Source of the DNA: an uncultured Mucilaginibacter sp.
GTDB taxonomy: Bacteria > Bacteroidota > Bacteroidia > Sphingobacteriales > Sphingobacteriaceae
Assembly (NCBI GenBank): GCA_913775265.1
Contig: CAJYJH010000093.1
Span: 1-64,000 of the forward strand
Reading direction: 5' to 3'
Length of the DNA: 64,000 nucleotides
In this document: in pieces, positions 34,827 through 44,091 of the stretch
Layout: each line of letters begins with the position of its first letter
Position numbering within the stretch: position 1 is the first letter of the stretch
Notes under the pieces: model-generated
Database searches by the model: none
Seen by the model: only the letters and a program-made list of their open reading frames with translations
Told to the model about the DNA's origin: nothing
Translations under genes and position numbers: made by a program

Positions 34827-36206
34827 ATGACCACATTAATTATCATAGCTGTATTGCCCATTGTGCTGTTGTACTTAGGCTTGTTTAAGGCTAACAAATT
34901 ATTACTGCCGGTTACCATAGTGGGTTTGTTACTGGGTTTAGCATCAGCCGTATTTCAATGGAACAACGGTGCCGTGCCTATTTACCACAACATGATGCTG
35001 TTTGATAATTTCTCGATCGCATTTTCGGCTACCGCTATTGTGTCAACCCTGTTAATCCTGATGTTATCTAAAGGATATTTTGAACGGATCAGCGAGCATG
35101 TAGCAGAGTATTTAGCCATCATCCTTTTCTCGTTGGCAGGTATTGTAGTCATGGTGTCTTACTATAATCTTAGTATGCTCTTTATCGGTATTGAAATTAT
35201 GTCGGTAAGCTTGTATATCCTGGCCGGTATTGATAAAAAAAGCTTTGCATCAAACGAGGCATCGTTAAAATACTTTTTGATGGGCGCCTTTTCTACCGGG
35301 TTTTTATTATTTGGTGTAGCCCTTATTTACGGTGCTACAGGTTCTTTTAGTTTGGAAGCTATTCGTGATTGGGCTGTAGCACATCCCCGTGGTATCAACC
35401 CGCTGTTTCATACAGGTGTTATTTTAATGATCATCGGCCTTTGCTTTAAGGTGGGTGCGGCCCCATTTCATTTCTGGACGCCTGATGTTTATGAAGGTTC
35501 GCCTACGTTGATCACGGCTTTCATGTCTACTGTAGTTAAAACTGCGGGGTTCGCGGCATTCTTGCGTTTGTTCGCTATCAGCTTTGCGCCAATGGCCGAT
35601 TTCTGGATGCCAACTTTGCTGGTGATCACCGTACTTACTTTATTTATTGGTAACCTGACTGCCTTATATCAGCACAGCTTTAAGCGAATGCTGGCGTTTT
35701 CGAGTATCTCGCACGCCGGCTACATGTTATTTGCCATCGTAGCTTTAAGTGCCGGATCGGGCAACGCTATATTTATGTATGCTACTGCCTATTCTGTAGC
35801 TTCAGTCATCGCTTTCGGGGTATTAATTTTAGTACAGCAGCAATTAGGCAGTGATAGTTTCGAAAGCTTTAATGGCTTGGGTAAGCGTAATCCGTTTTTG
35901 GCAGTGGTATTAACTATAGCTATGCTGTCATTAGCAGGTATACCTCTTACCGCAGGTTTTATGGGTAAGTTCCTGATGTTTTCGGGAGCAATGTCGCGCT
36001 TTCAGATCTGGCTGGTTATCATTGCGGTAATTAACGCTATCATCAGTATCTATTACTATTTCAGGGTCATTATAGCTATGTACTTCCATACTGCTGAGCA
36101 TGATGAACTGACGGTTCCGGCCTATTACCAGATCGTATTGGGTGTATCGGCGCTGGCTACCCTGGTTATCGGTATCTTCCCGGCCTTGATTTCAAACCTG
36201 ATATAA
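34827..36206 (+). CDS. nuoN: NADH-quinone oxidoreductase subunit N
   Basis: 459 residues and about 14 spans. MLFIGIEIMSVSLYILAG has the conserved Glu, FKVGAAPFHFWTPDVYEGSP the Lys-bearing broken helix, and SLAGIPLTAGFMGKF the late marker. It is the third antiporter-like subunit and ends the nuo operon. The hairpin AAATGCA/TGCATTT (36206-36227) overlaps its stop but lacks a strong T-run. Confidence 0.97.
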   Translation: MTTLIIIAVLPIVLLYLGLFKANKLLLPVTIVGLLLGLASAVFQWNNGAVPIYHNMMLFDNFSIAFSATAIVSTLLILMLSKGYFERISEHVAEYLAIILFSLAGIVVMVSYYNLSMLFIGIEIMSVSLYILAGIDKKSFASNEASLKYFLMGAFSTGFLLFGVALIYGATGSFSLEAIRDWAVAHPRGINPLFHTGVILMIIGLCFKVGAAPFHFWTPDVYEGSPTLITAFMSTVVKTAGFAAFLRLFAISFAPMADFWMPTLLVITVLTLFIGNLTALYQHSFKRMLAFSSISHAGYMLFAIVALSAGSGNAIFMYATAYSVASVIAFGVLILVQQQLGSDSFESFNGLGKRNPFLAVVLTIAMLSLAGIPLTAGFMGKFLMFSGAMSRFQIWLVIIAVINAIISIYYYFRVIIAMYFHTAEHDELTVPAYYQIVLGVSALATLVIGIFPALISNLI

Positions 36207-36232
36207 AATGCAGTTGGTATTGCATTTGATTT

Positions 36233-36256
36233 AATATTTGTAGTTTTACAAATATT
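36233..36256. promoter_or_regulatory. 10-bp palindrome directly upstream of the DedA-type gene
   Basis: AATATTTGTA and TACAAATATT flank GTTT and end 4 bases before the ATG at 36261. It overlaps a TAnnTTTG-like string (TAGTTTTA), so it could be a repressor operator over the promoter or, if transcribed, a hairpin that hides the start codon. Confidence 0.45.
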
Positions 36257-36260
36257 GTGA

Positions 36261-36905
36261 ATGGAAAAATTCTGGGAACATCTACAGAACCTGACGGATG
36301 CACAATCTATAATTAGCAAAGGGGGCTTCTACCTTTTATTGATTGTAGTGTATGCCGAAACAGGACTGTTCTTCGGGTTCTTCTTACCTGGCGACTATCT
36401 TTTGTTCATGGCAGGGCTTCTTTGCGCCACTGGCCTTCTGGACATATCTGTTTATACCTTAGTATCATCGCTCATTGTGGCAGGTATTTTGGGCAACTAC
36501 ACCGGGTACTGGTTTGGTTATCGCACCGGCCCTTTCATGGAAAATCGTAAAGAATCTTTATTCTTTAAAAAGCGTTATATTGTCATGGCCGAAGAGTTCT
36601 ATGCCAAATATGGCGGTATGGCGCTGGTTTTAGGTAGATTTTTCCCCATAATCAGAACTTTTGCGCCTATCTTTGCAGGCGTTGTTAAAGTAAATTTTAA
36701 AAAATTTAGTTTATATAACTTTGTAGGCAGCGTGGCTTGGGTGGCCACGTTAACGCTTTCGGGCTTTTTCTTAGGTAGAAAATATCCCGGACTTAAAGAT
36801 TATTTGCATTATATTGTAATTGCTTTGATTGTAGTAACCAGCCTGCCGCTGATTATTGCATTTTTAAAAAGAAGTAAATTACCAAACAAAACGGACGAAC
36901 ATTAA
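36261..36905 (+). CDS. DedA/SNARE-associated family membrane protein
   Basis: 214 residues and about five hydrophobic segments. Family blocks: ETGLFFGFFLPGDYLLFMAGLL, GNYTGYWFGYRTGP, and RFFPIIRTFAPIFAGVVKVNF with the functional Arg residues. Several DedA proteins are undecaprenyl-phosphate or phospholipid flippases and help maintain proton-motive force; the substrate here is not known. It follows nuoN by 54 bases and may be partly read from the nuo transcript. Confidence 0.87.
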   Translation: MEKFWEHLQNLTDAQSIISKGGFYLLLIVVYAETGLFFGFFLPGDYLLFMAGLLCATGLLDISVYTLVSSLIVAGILGNYTGYWFGYRTGPFMENRKESLFFKKRYIVMAEEFYAKYGGMALVLGRFFPIIRTFAPIFAGVVKVNFKKFSLYNFVGSVAWVATLTLSGFFLGRKYPGLKDYLHYIVIALIVVTSLPLIIAFLKRSKLPNKTDEH

Positions 36906-36931
36906 TTTATTAAATATTCACACAAGTTTAC

Positions 36932-37480
36932 ATGAGTACACAACATCCCTGGCATCAGGTTAGCCCAGGCGAAAACATTCCTGAGGTGGTTAATGCCATC
37001 ATTGAAATTCCGAAAGGATCAAAAGCTAAATACGAAATTGATAAAGACTCTGGCTTGTTAAAGCTTGATCGCGTATTATTTTCTTCAGTAGTATACCCGG
37101 CTAATTACGGTTTCATTCCTCAAACTTATTGCGACGATAAAGATCCGTTAGACATTTTAGTATTAAGTTCGGTTGACGTTTATCCAATGTCGCTAATTGA
37201 AGCTAAAGTAATCGGGGTGATGCACATGATTGACGGCGGCGAGCAGGATGATAAAATCATTGCTGTTGCCAAAAACGATATGTCTATCAACTACGTTAAC
37301 GATTTGAGCGAATTGCCACCTCACGCGATGATCGAGATCAGAAACTTTTTTGAAGATTACAAAAAGCTGGAAGGTAAGAACGTAACCATTGAGCATTTGA
37401 TGGGTAAGTCTTACGCGCTTAAAGTAATTACAGAAAGCATGGAGTTATACCAGTCAACTTTCTCGGAGTACCAAAGCTAA
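36932..37480 (+). CDS. ppa: inorganic pyrophosphatase, family I
   Basis: 182 residues. The metal-binding signature [11 protein letters not shown] is complete, with [22 protein letters not shown] before it and [15 protein letters not shown] after it. The enzyme hydrolyses pyrophosphate to phosphate in the cytoplasm and pulls biosynthetic reactions forward. The length is typical for prokaryotic family I. It is separated by 26 bases from the upstream gene and 3 bases from the downstream gene, so co-transcription is probable. Confidence 0.95.
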   Translation: MSTQHPWHQVSPGENIPEVVNAIIEIPKGSKAKYEIDKDSGLLKLDRVLFSSVVYPANYGFIPQTYCDDKDPLDILVLSSVDVYPMSLIEAKVIGVMHMIDGGEQDDKIIAVAKNDMSINYVNDLSELPPHAMIEIRNFFEDYKKLEGKNVTIEHLMGKSYALKVITESMELYQSTFSEYQS

Positions 37481-37483
37481 TAC

Positions 37484-38824
37484 ATGGGCCCTGATTTAGA
37501 CATAAACGGTTTTCATATCTTCCTGACCATATTTTTGGTTCTGCTGAACGGATTTTTCGTTGCAGCCGAATTTGCCATTGTACGCGTTAGGGGATCACAA
37601 ATTGAAATACAGGCAAAGGCCGGTAGCCGTATGGCTAAAGTTGCCCGTGGTATAATGCATAATTTAGATGGTTACCTGGCTGCTACGCAGCTGGGTATTA
37701 CCATTGCTTCGCTTGGCCTTGGCTGGGCGGGTGAAGAGGTAGTGACTACCCTAATGCTTAACTTATTTAAAGCATTTGGTGTAGTTATTACCTCAGAACT
37801 GGTGATTAACATCAGCCATGTGGTGGCGTTCATTACCATCACGATATTGCATATTGTTTTTGGCGAATTAGCGCCTAAAACCCTGGCTATACAACGTTCG
37901 GTACGAACGGCCATGACAGTATCTTATCCGTTGCGTTTCTTTTTTGTGGTGTTCCGGCCTGCTATTTGGTTGCTGAACACCTTTGCTAATTTTATATTGA
38001 GCCTGTTTGGTGTTAACGCAGTACATGGCGATGAATCGCACCATAGCTCTGAGGAGTTGCAATACTTATTAGAGCAGGGTAAAGAAAGCGGTGCTTTAGA
38101 TTCTAACGAACACGAGCTGATTAAAAACGTATTTGATTTTAATGAGCGTGTGGTGAAAAATATTATGGTACCCCGTACCAAAATATCGGGTATCGATATC
38201 AGTGCATCTCAGGATGATCTTCTAGAATGCTTGATTACAGAAGGGTACTCGCGTATGCCTGTCTATGATGATACGGTTGATAAGATTGTGGGCATTGTGC
38301 ATGCCAAAGATATTCTACACCTCATTGCCCGTAAAACGGATTTTGAGTTGAAGGACATTATCCGCAAGCCATACTTTATCCCGGAAACCAAAAAGATAAA
38401 CGATTTAATGGCCGAGTTGCAGCTCAAGCGCATACAGATCGCCATTGTTTTGGATGAGTTTGGTGGTACTGCTGGTATGGTTACCCTGGAAGATATTGTA
38501 GAAGAACTGGTAGGCGAAATACAGGACGAGTACGACGAAGAAATTCCGATCGTGGATAAAGTAAATGATCGCGAATTTATTGTTAGTGCTGTAGCCTCTA
38601 TTTACGATGTAAACGAAGAGCTACCACACGACTTGCCTGAGGACGGCGACTTTGATACCGTATCGGGCTGGGTAAGCGAAATCTTTGGTAAGATACCTGA
38701 GGTAGGCGAGCAACATGAAGCTAACGGCTACAATGTAACAGTACTGAAAAAGTCTGACCAAAACGTGGAATCGGTAAAACTTGAACTGTTGCTGAACGAA
38801 GAAGACGTATCTGACGTTAATTAA
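37484..38824 (+). CDS. CNNM/CorC (HlyC) family transporter-like protein with CBS pair
   Basis: 446 residues. A DUF21/CNNM membrane domain (about 1-190, spans near 8-30, 60-80, 95-120, 130-155) starts with NGFFVAAEFAIVRVR. A CBS pair follows, about 205-335, starting at MVPRTKISGIDI. The C-terminal CorC_HlyC domain contains LDEFGGTAGMVTLEDIVEELVGEIQDEYDEE. The family is linked to Mg2+/Co2+ efflux; the older label hemolysin is not supported by biochemical activity. It sits directly after ppa. Confidence 0.9.
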   Translation: MGPDLDINGFHIFLTIFLVLLNGFFVAAEFAIVRVRGSQIEIQAKAGSRMAKVARGIMHNLDGYLAATQLGITIASLGLGWAGEEVVTTLMLNLFKAFGVVITSELVINISHVVAFITITILHIVFGELAPKTLAIQRSVRTAMTVSYPLRFFFVVFRPAIWLLNTFANFILSLFGVNAVHGDESHHSSEELQYLLEQGKESGALDSNEHELIKNVFDFNERVVKNIMVPRTKISGIDISASQDDLLECLITEGYSRMPVYDDTVDKIVGIVHAKDILHLIARKTDFELKDIIRKPYFIPETKKINDLMAELQLKRIQIAIVLDEFGGTAGMVTLEDIVEELVGEIQDEYDEEIPIVDKVNDREFIVSAVASIYDVNEELPHDLPEDGDFDTVSGWVSEIFGKIPEVGEQHEANGYNVTVLKKSDQNVESVKLELLLNEEDVSDVN

Positions 38825-38836
38825 CGGAATCCATTT

Positions 38837-39547
38837 ATGCACATCTTTTACACCCCGGATATTTCTGTTGGTGCTGCATCTTACACCTTAAGCGAGGAGG
38901 AAAGCAAGCATTGCATTAGAGTGTTGAGATTGCAGGTGGATGATACCGTTATGCTGGTAGATGGTAAAGGTGGTTTCTATACAGCTCAAATTATCGATCC
39001 TCATCCCAAAAAAACGGTTCTTTCGATTGTTGCTGTACAACAGGAGTATGGTAAGCGTAATCATTACCTGCATATTGCCGTTGCACCTACTAAAAATATT
39101 GAGCGCATAGAGTGGTTTTTAGAAAAAGCTACCGAAATAGGTATTGATGAAGTATCGCTCACATTATGCCAGCGGTCGGAGCGTAAAGATGCCAAGGTTG
39201 AGCGTTTAGACAAAATTATCACTTCGGCTGTTAAGCAATCACTGAAAGCTTATCATCCTGTTTTAAACCCTTTACAGCCACTTAATAAATTGATCAGCCA
39301 GCCATTCGACGGGCAAAAATTTATAGCGCATTGTTTGCCTGGCGATAGTAAAGTAAGCTTAGCTTCGCAATTGCATGCAGGTGGCAAAAGCCTTATTTTG
39401 ATTGGTCCTGAAGGGGATTTTACAGAAAAAGAAATTGGCGAAGCTTTGCAGAATGGCTTTAAACCAATAACTTTAGGTGATAGCCGCCTGCGTACCGAAA
39501 CTGCAGCTCTCGAAGCCTGTTTTGAAGTAAACTTTTTGAACCGGTAA
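38837..39547 (+). CDS. rsmE: 16S rRNA (uracil-1498-N3)-methyltransferase
   Basis: 236 residues. An N-terminal PUA-like part (SEEESKHCIRVLRLQVDDTV) is followed by a SPOUT methyltransferase fold. The knot motifs LIGPEGDFTEKEI and LGDSRLRTETAALEA bind SAM. The enzyme methylates U1498 in the 30S decoding region. It starts 12 bases after the CNNM gene. Confidence 0.94.
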   Translation: MHIFYTPDISVGAASYTLSEEESKHCIRVLRLQVDDTVMLVDGKGGFYTAQIIDPHPKKTVLSIVAVQQEYGKRNHYLHIAVAPTKNIERIEWFLEKATEIGIDEVSLTLCQRSERKDAKVERLDKIITSAVKQSLKAYHPVLNPLQPLNKLISQPFDGQKFIAHCLPGDSKVSLASQLHAGGKSLILIGPEGDFTEKEIGEALQNGFKPITLGDSRLRTETAALEACFEVNFLNR

Positions 39548-39597
39548 AGAGACATCTTAAACAATAGCATTACGGCAAAGGCGTTTTTATCAAGTCT

Positions 39598-40257
39598 ATG
39601 AAAATTAAAGCCTTTTGTGTCGTTTTTTTGGCTGTATTGCTGTGCAGCTATCAGCAGGTACCCACTTACACACTGGCGCGGCTCAAGTACAATGGCGGTG
39701 GCGATTGGTACGGCGACCGCACGGCATTACCCAATTTAATTAAGTTCTGCAATCAAAATCTCAAAACCAACTTTAAAGCAGACGACGAAACGGTAGAAGT
39801 TGGTAGCTCTGAATTATTTAATTATCCCTTTGTTTTTATGACAGGGCATGGCAACGTCATCTTCTCTGATTTGGAGGTGCGTAACCTGCGCAAGTATTTA
39901 ACCGGAGGCGGTTTTTTGCATATTTGCGATAACTATGGCCTGGATAAATTTATACGCCCGCAAATGAAAAAGGTATTCCCCGAGTTCGATTTTGTAGAGC
40001 TGCCTTTGAATCATCCTATCTATCATCAAAAATTTGACTTCCCGAATGGTTTGCCCAAAATACACGAACATGAAAATAAACGCCCGCAAGGTTTTGGCCT
40101 GATCTATAAAGGCCGGTTGGTTTGTTTTTACGATGTAGAATGCGATTTAGGAAATGGTTGGGAAGATTTAGGAACCTATGCCGGCGATAGTCAGGAAGTG
40201 CGATTAAAAGCATTAAAAATGGGTGCTAACCTGGTGCAGTACGCGCTGACACAGTAA
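39598..40257 (+). CDS. exported DUF4159 protein
   Basis: 219 residues. An N-terminal hydrophobic signal (KAFCVVFLAVLLCSY) is followed by the DUF4159 domain: LARLKYNGGGDWYGDRTALPNL, FVFMTGHGNVIFSD, LRKYLTGGGFLHICDNYG, and HPIYHQKFDFPNGLPKIHEH. The fold resembles glutamine-amidotransferase-like sheets but no catalytic triad is evident. Function is unknown. It probably belongs to the ppa-rsmE transcript and ends at a bidirectional terminator. Confidence 0.85.
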   Translation: MKIKAFCVVFLAVLLCSYQQVPTYTLARLKYNGGGDWYGDRTALPNLIKFCNQNLKTNFKADDETVEVGSSELFNYPFVFMTGHGNVIFSDLEVRNLRKYLTGGGFLHICDNYGLDKFIRPQMKKVFPEFDFVELPLNHPIYHQKFDFPNGLPKIHEHENKRPQGFGLIYKGRLVCFYDVECDLGNGWEDLGTYAGDSQEVRLKALKMGANLVQYALTQ

Positions 40258-40299
40258 TAATATACGTTATGTAGCAGAGATAGTATGGCAAAAATCGTA

Positions 40300-40340
40300 A
40301 ACGAAGAAGACCGGCTGATGATCAGCCGGTCTTCTTCGTT
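40300..40340. terminator. bidirectional terminator between DUF4159 gene and gldJ
   Basis: A 20-bp perfect inverted repeat (arm beginning AACGAAGAAGACC) with one central base lies between two convergent genes, 42 bases past one stop and 21 bases before the other. The outer A/T bases serve as a weak U-tract in both directions. Confidence 0.85.
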
Positions 40341-40361
40341 TATATCCTCAAGTATGCATGC

Positions 40362-42011
40362 TTATTTTTTGGGATTGTAAGGCTTTGGTTTTTTGACGCT
40401 AAAGTGCGGTTTGCCGTTAGGGTTAATTTCTGATGTTCCAACCATACTCATAGCGCAGCGGAAGCCTACTTCGGCACTGGCCTCGCCCTGGTCCATATAA
40501 CGGCGGGTAGCAGGGTTTAACCACATAGCACGGTCGTTCCAAGATCCGCCTTTGTATACTTTAGAGTGGTCGTTAACCAGTGTAGTTACACCATACAAAC
40601 TATTATCAACTGAGTCAACATAACCCCTTTGGTCAGCTTTAAAAGGTTTACCGCTTAACGAGGCAGTAACCGGGCCTGCAGGTACGCCACCTGTTGTAGC
40701 TGCCGTAGTAGTTGCTGGTTTCTGGCCTTGCTGCTGAGCTATAAACTCGCTCCAAGGCAGTTTTTTGTTCGATTTGGCAGCATCTTTAATTGGTCGGCCA
40801 TATTTATCTTTAGCGTAAATACCTTTTTCAGGATCGGCTAACCGTTTATTGGTATACTCATTTCCGCGGAAGGGGTTAAAATCTTCAACATCCTCAAAAG
40901 TCAACTGGCGGTAAGTATCACCTGTCCACTCATTAACGTTACCGGCCATGTTGTACAAGCCAAAGTCGTTAGGCTGGTAAGAGCGTACTGGTGCAGTAAT
41001 GTCGGCTTTATCATTCAACGATCCGCCTACACCCATGTTATCACCTTCGCCGCGTTTAAAGTTAGCCATGATCATACCACGCGTACGTTTTTGTGCCGAA
41101 CGTACGCCCATCCCGTTCCAAGGGTATATTTTGCCGGTTTCAATGTTTTCAAAATCGGTGTTGCCAGCTAAGCCTAAAGCCGCATACTCCCATTCGGCTT
41201 CTGTAGGCAGGCGATAGGCCGGTCTTAAAATGCCGTCTTCCATACGTACAGTACGAGTAGCCTTGCCGTTATTGCCCGGTTTGGCAAGAGGGTTCATGTC
41301 GGGCATCATTTTTTTGCCGTCAATTCCCTGACCCTTGTACTGCCCATTTAAGTAGATATCGGTATCAAATGGTTGAGTGACTCCAGTTCCGCCGTTAGCA
41401 GTAGCGCCGGCGCCACCTTTACCAGAGGCATCTTTCCAACTGGCTAACCTACCAGTTTCACGAAGTGTGTTTTCATTAATTTGGTTAGTACGGAATACAC
41501 AATACTCCTGCGCCTGCTCCCAGGTAACACCCACTACCGGATAGTCCTGAAAAGCAGGGTGCCTTAAATAATTGTCTACATAAGGCTCGTTATAAGACAA
41601 TGGTCTGCGCCAAACCAATGTGTCGGGCATGGCATTGTAATATAATTCACGGTCGCCAGGATAGGTGATGCTGATATAATGCAGGTAATCCAGCCAGTCT
41701 TGATTTGAGACCTCAGTTTCGTCCATATAAAATGAAGCCACAGTTACACGGCGACGGGTATTATTATAGTCGTAAGTCACATCTTGGTCGGCGCTGCCAC
41801 CCAACACAAAGGTGCCGCCCTCAATCGGAATTAAGCCTGGCCCAGGTGCAGGATGCGTTTTTTGGAAGCGCATGTAACCACCGTTGTATTTATTATTATA
41901 AACAACGCCGGTTTTTTGCGACCGCATGGGTTTACTGCAACTGCCTAACAACAATCCCACGCATCCTAATAATAAAGCAGATTTAGTAAAATGCTTGATC
42001 ATATTTAACAA
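40362..42011 (-). CDS. gldJ: gliding motility/type IX secretion lipoprotein GldJ
   Basis: 549 residues. A lipoprotein signal ends in LLLGSC (Cys25). The rest is a formylglycine-generating-enzyme-like (SUMF1) domain: IPIEGGTFVLGGS, SFYMDETEVSNQDWLDYLHY, YRLPTEAEWEYAALGL, NDFGLYNMAGNVNEWTGD, and a late GGSWNDRAMWLNPATRRY. Length and the DTLVWRRPLSYNEPYVDNYLRHPAF stretch fit GldJ rather than GldK. In Flavobacterium GldJ stabilises GldK and the T9SS outer-membrane ring; catalytic activity is not expected. Two insertions rich in Gly/Ala (about 195-210 and 420-440) look like flexible loops. It is divergent from porV with 211 bases between. Confidence 0.88.
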   Translation of the reverse strand: MLNMIKHFTKSALLLGCVGLLLGSCSKPMRSQKTGVVYNNKYNGGYMRFQKTHPAPGPGLIPIEGGTFVLGGSADQDVTYDYNNTRRRVTVASFYMDETEVSNQDWLDYLHYISITYPGDRELYYNAMPDTLVWRRPLSYNEPYVDNYLRHPAFQDYPVVGVTWEQAQEYCVFRTNQINENTLRETGRLASWKDASGKGGAGATANGGTGVTQPFDTDIYLNGQYKGQGIDGKKMMPDMNPLAKPGNNGKATRTVRMEDGILRPAYRLPTEAEWEYAALGLAGNTDFENIETGKIYPWNGMGVRSAQKRTRGMIMANFKRGEGDNMGVGGSLNDKADITAPVRSYQPNDFGLYNMAGNVNEWTGDTYRQLTFEDVEDFNPFRGNEYTNKRLADPEKGIYAKDKYGRPIKDAAKSNKKLPWSEFIAQQQGQKPATTTAATTGGVPAGPVTASLSGKPFKADQRGYVDSVDNSLYGVTTLVNDHSKVYKGGSWNDRAMWLNPATRRYMDQGEASAEVGFRCAMSMVGTSEINPNGKPHFSVKKPKPYNPKK

Positions 42012-42222
42012 CTTAATAAGTAAAAATAATTAATATCGTTAGACGGTAATTTATTTAAGGTAAATTAATTAATCTTTTCGATTAGGCTGTTTAACGGTAT
42101 TAGGTCGGGCTAAGTTACGTTATATTTAAAAATAACGACATTTTGTGTCGGGTAGATAGGTGTATATATCCTTACAACTTTAACAATCGTTTTTTCAAGA
42201 AAATAAGAGCTATTTTGCGGTA

Positions 42223-43395
42223 ATGAATTTTTTGAAGCTTAACGCTTTTTTTTGGGGTTTGCTTTTAATGCCTGTTGTTCTTTGCGCACAGGGAACTGTG
42301 GGTAATACCGGTACCTCTACCAACGGGAGTAATAATGCAGGAATCAACACAGCCGTTCCCTTTTTGACGATTGCGCCCGATTCACGTTCAGGCGCTATGG
42401 GCGATGCAGGTGTGGCGCTCGCACCAGATGCAAATGCCAACTATTGGAATCCCTCTAAACTGGCGTTTATAGAAGGGCAGGATAATGTTTCGCTTTCTTA
42501 TAGTCCGTGGTTGCGTAATTTAGTATCGGATGTTAATTTGGCGTACTTAAGTTATGCACGCCGCATAGATAATCGCAATACACTCGGTTTATCTTTGCGC
42601 TATTTTAACTTAGGGAATATACAACTAATTGATGCAAACCAAAACGATCAGGGTACTTACCGTCCATCAGAATTTTCAATTGATGGTACTTTCGCCCGTA
42701 AGTTTGGTCAAAACTTTTCGTTGGGCCTGTCTGTACGATACATTCACTCTAATTTAACCACTGGTAATGTTTACAACGGGCAACAGGGCAAAGCGGGGAA
42801 TGCTTTAGCAACAGATGTTTCTGCTTATTATAGTAAGCCTACACAGCAGTTTGGTAAAGATGCTTTATTAGCTTTTGGGGCCAATTTTTCAAACATCGGT
42901 ACTAAAATGAGTTTTGTAGAAAATGGCGCGAGTTATTTTTTACCCTCTAACTTGCGTATTGGTGCTGCAGATACCTGGTATCTGGACAACGCCAGCCAAT
43001 TTACCCTCACGCTTGATTTGAATAAGCTGTTAGTGCCTACACCGCCCATACGCGACAGCAAAGGCAACATTGTGAGTGGGTACGATGACAACCGGTCGGT
43101 ACCTGCCGGTATATTTGGCTCTTTTGCTGATGCTCCCGGTGGTTTTAGCGAGGAGTTAAAAGAAATTAGTTACGCTGGTGGTGCTGAATATGGTTATAAC
43201 AAACGCTTTTTTGTAAGGGCTGGCTATTTTTATGAAAACCCAACTAAGGGTAACAGACAGTATTCTACTATTGGGGCCGGCTTTAAGTATGATATTTTTA
43301 ACCTGGATTTAGCCTATCTCATCGCATCTCAACAAAAAAGTGCTTTGGCTAATACCCTGCGTTTTACGCTAAGTGTTAACTTTGACCGTAAATAG
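42223..43395 (+). CDS. porV: type IX secretion outer-membrane protein PorV (LptO)
   Basis: 390 residues. A signal peptide (LLLMPVVLCAQ) precedes the PorV hallmark PFLTIAPDSRSGAMGDAGVALAPDANANYWNPSKLAF, quoted here in part: TIAPDSRSGAMGDAG. Many amphipathic beta strands follow, ending with an aromatic-poor strand TLRFTLSVNFDRK. The barrel is of the PorV/FadL-like class that shuttles T9SS cargo from the SprA translocon to the attachment complex. A 7-base -7-like TATTTTG lies 5 bases before the ATG. ispF follows with a 4-base gap. Confidence 0.9.
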   Translation: MNFLKLNAFFWGLLLMPVVLCAQGTVGNTGTSTNGSNNAGINTAVPFLTIAPDSRSGAMGDAGVALAPDANANYWNPSKLAFIEGQDNVSLSYSPWLRNLVSDVNLAYLSYARRIDNRNTLGLSLRYFNLGNIQLIDANQNDQGTYRPSEFSIDGTFARKFGQNFSLGLSVRYIHSNLTTGNVYNGQQGKAGNALATDVSAYYSKPTQQFGKDALLAFGANFSNIGTKMSFVENGASYFLPSNLRIGAADTWYLDNASQFTLTLDLNKLLVPTPPIRDSKGNIVSGYDDNRSVPAGIFGSFADAPGGFSEELKEISYAGGAEYGYNKRFFVRAGYFYENPTKGNRQYSTIGAGFKYDIFNLDLAYLIASQQKSALANTLRFTLSVNFDRK

Positions 43396-43399
43396 TACC

Positions 43400-43885
43400 A
43401 TGAGTAAAATACGCGTAGGATTTGGTTTTGATGTGCACCAGCTAAAAGAAGGGCATCCGTTTGTAATGGGAGGTGTCACCTTGCCGCATCATGCCGGTGC
43501 TTTCGGCCACTCAGATGCTGATGTTATAGTACATGCCATTTGCGACGCCTTATTAGGCGCTGCCAATCTGCGCGATATTGGTTATCATTTTTCTAACAAA
43601 GATGAGCGCTGGCGGGGGATCAGCAGCTTGATACTGTTGCAGCATGTAGTAGAACTGTTGAAAGAAAAAGGCTGGGAGATCGGAAATATTGATGCAATGA
43701 TTTGTCTCGAAGCACCAAAAATTAACCCTCACATCCCGCAAATGAAAGTGAAGATTGCAGAAGCTGCCGGCATTACCGAAGAAGATATTTCTATCAAAGC
43801 TACCACCAACGAGCAAATGGGATTTATAGGCCGCGAAGAAGGTGTGGTAGCTTATGCCGTATGCCTGATTGAAAAATCAGCCTAA
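43400..43885 (+). CDS. ispF: 2-C-methyl-D-erythritol 2,4-cyclodiphosphate synthase
   Basis: 161 residues from ATG 43400; an in-frame start within porV is rejected. VGFGFDVHQL gives the metal-binding Asp/His, HSDADVIVHAICDALLGAA the second metal His and the conserved Asp, and GFIGREEGVVAYAVCLI the C-terminus. It makes the cyclic diphosphate intermediate of the non-mevalonate isoprenoid pathway, as a homotrimer with zinc. The other pathway genes are not in the window. Confidence 0.95.
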   Translation: MSKIRVGFGFDVHQLKEGHPFVMGGVTLPHHAGAFGHSDADVIVHAICDALLGAANLRDIGYHFSNKDERWRGISSLILLQHVVELLKEKGWEIGNIDAMICLEAPKINPHIPQMKVKIAEAAGITEEDISIKATTNEQMGFIGREEGVVAYAVCLIEKSA

Positions 43886-43925
43886 GTTTATTCAGTACCT
43901 CAAAATCCGAAAAGATAATCTGCTT

Positions 43926-44087
43926 TTATGAGCGCAGTTTTCCCGGATCAATGTCCGAAAAATCAACACCGCATTTGCAGTTTGAGCCGCAGCCTTTTTT
44001 TGCTGCAAAGCTTTTATAAATCAAACGGCCCACGTAAAATACGGCTGCCGCAAAAATGATGGCAATGGCAATGGTTTGAAAATTCAT
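43926..44087 (-). CDS. 53-residue Cys-rich single-span membrane protein (FeoB-associated type)
   Basis: It starts MNFQTIAIAIIFAAAVFYVG, one membrane span, and continues RLIYKSFAAKKGCGSNCKCG with three Cys in C-x3-C-x-C, then an acidic tail. This span-plus-CGSNCKCG layout is that of the small FeoB-associated Cys-rich membrane proteins of Bacteroidota. No feo gene lies nearby, so a role in iron uptake is only suggested by the family name. A -7 match TAATTTTG (minus strand, 44099-44092) ends 4 bases before the ATG. It converges on ispF with 40 bases between. Confidence 0.75.
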   Translation of the reverse strand: MNFQTIAIAIIFAAAVFYVGRLIYKSFAAKKGCGSNCKCGVDFSDIDPGKLRS

Positions 44088-44091
44088 GCTG

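Noticed and set aside
37484..38824. Hemolysin function for the CNNM/CBS protein
   Set aside because: The label is historical. Domain content fits divalent-cation transport, with no toxin features.
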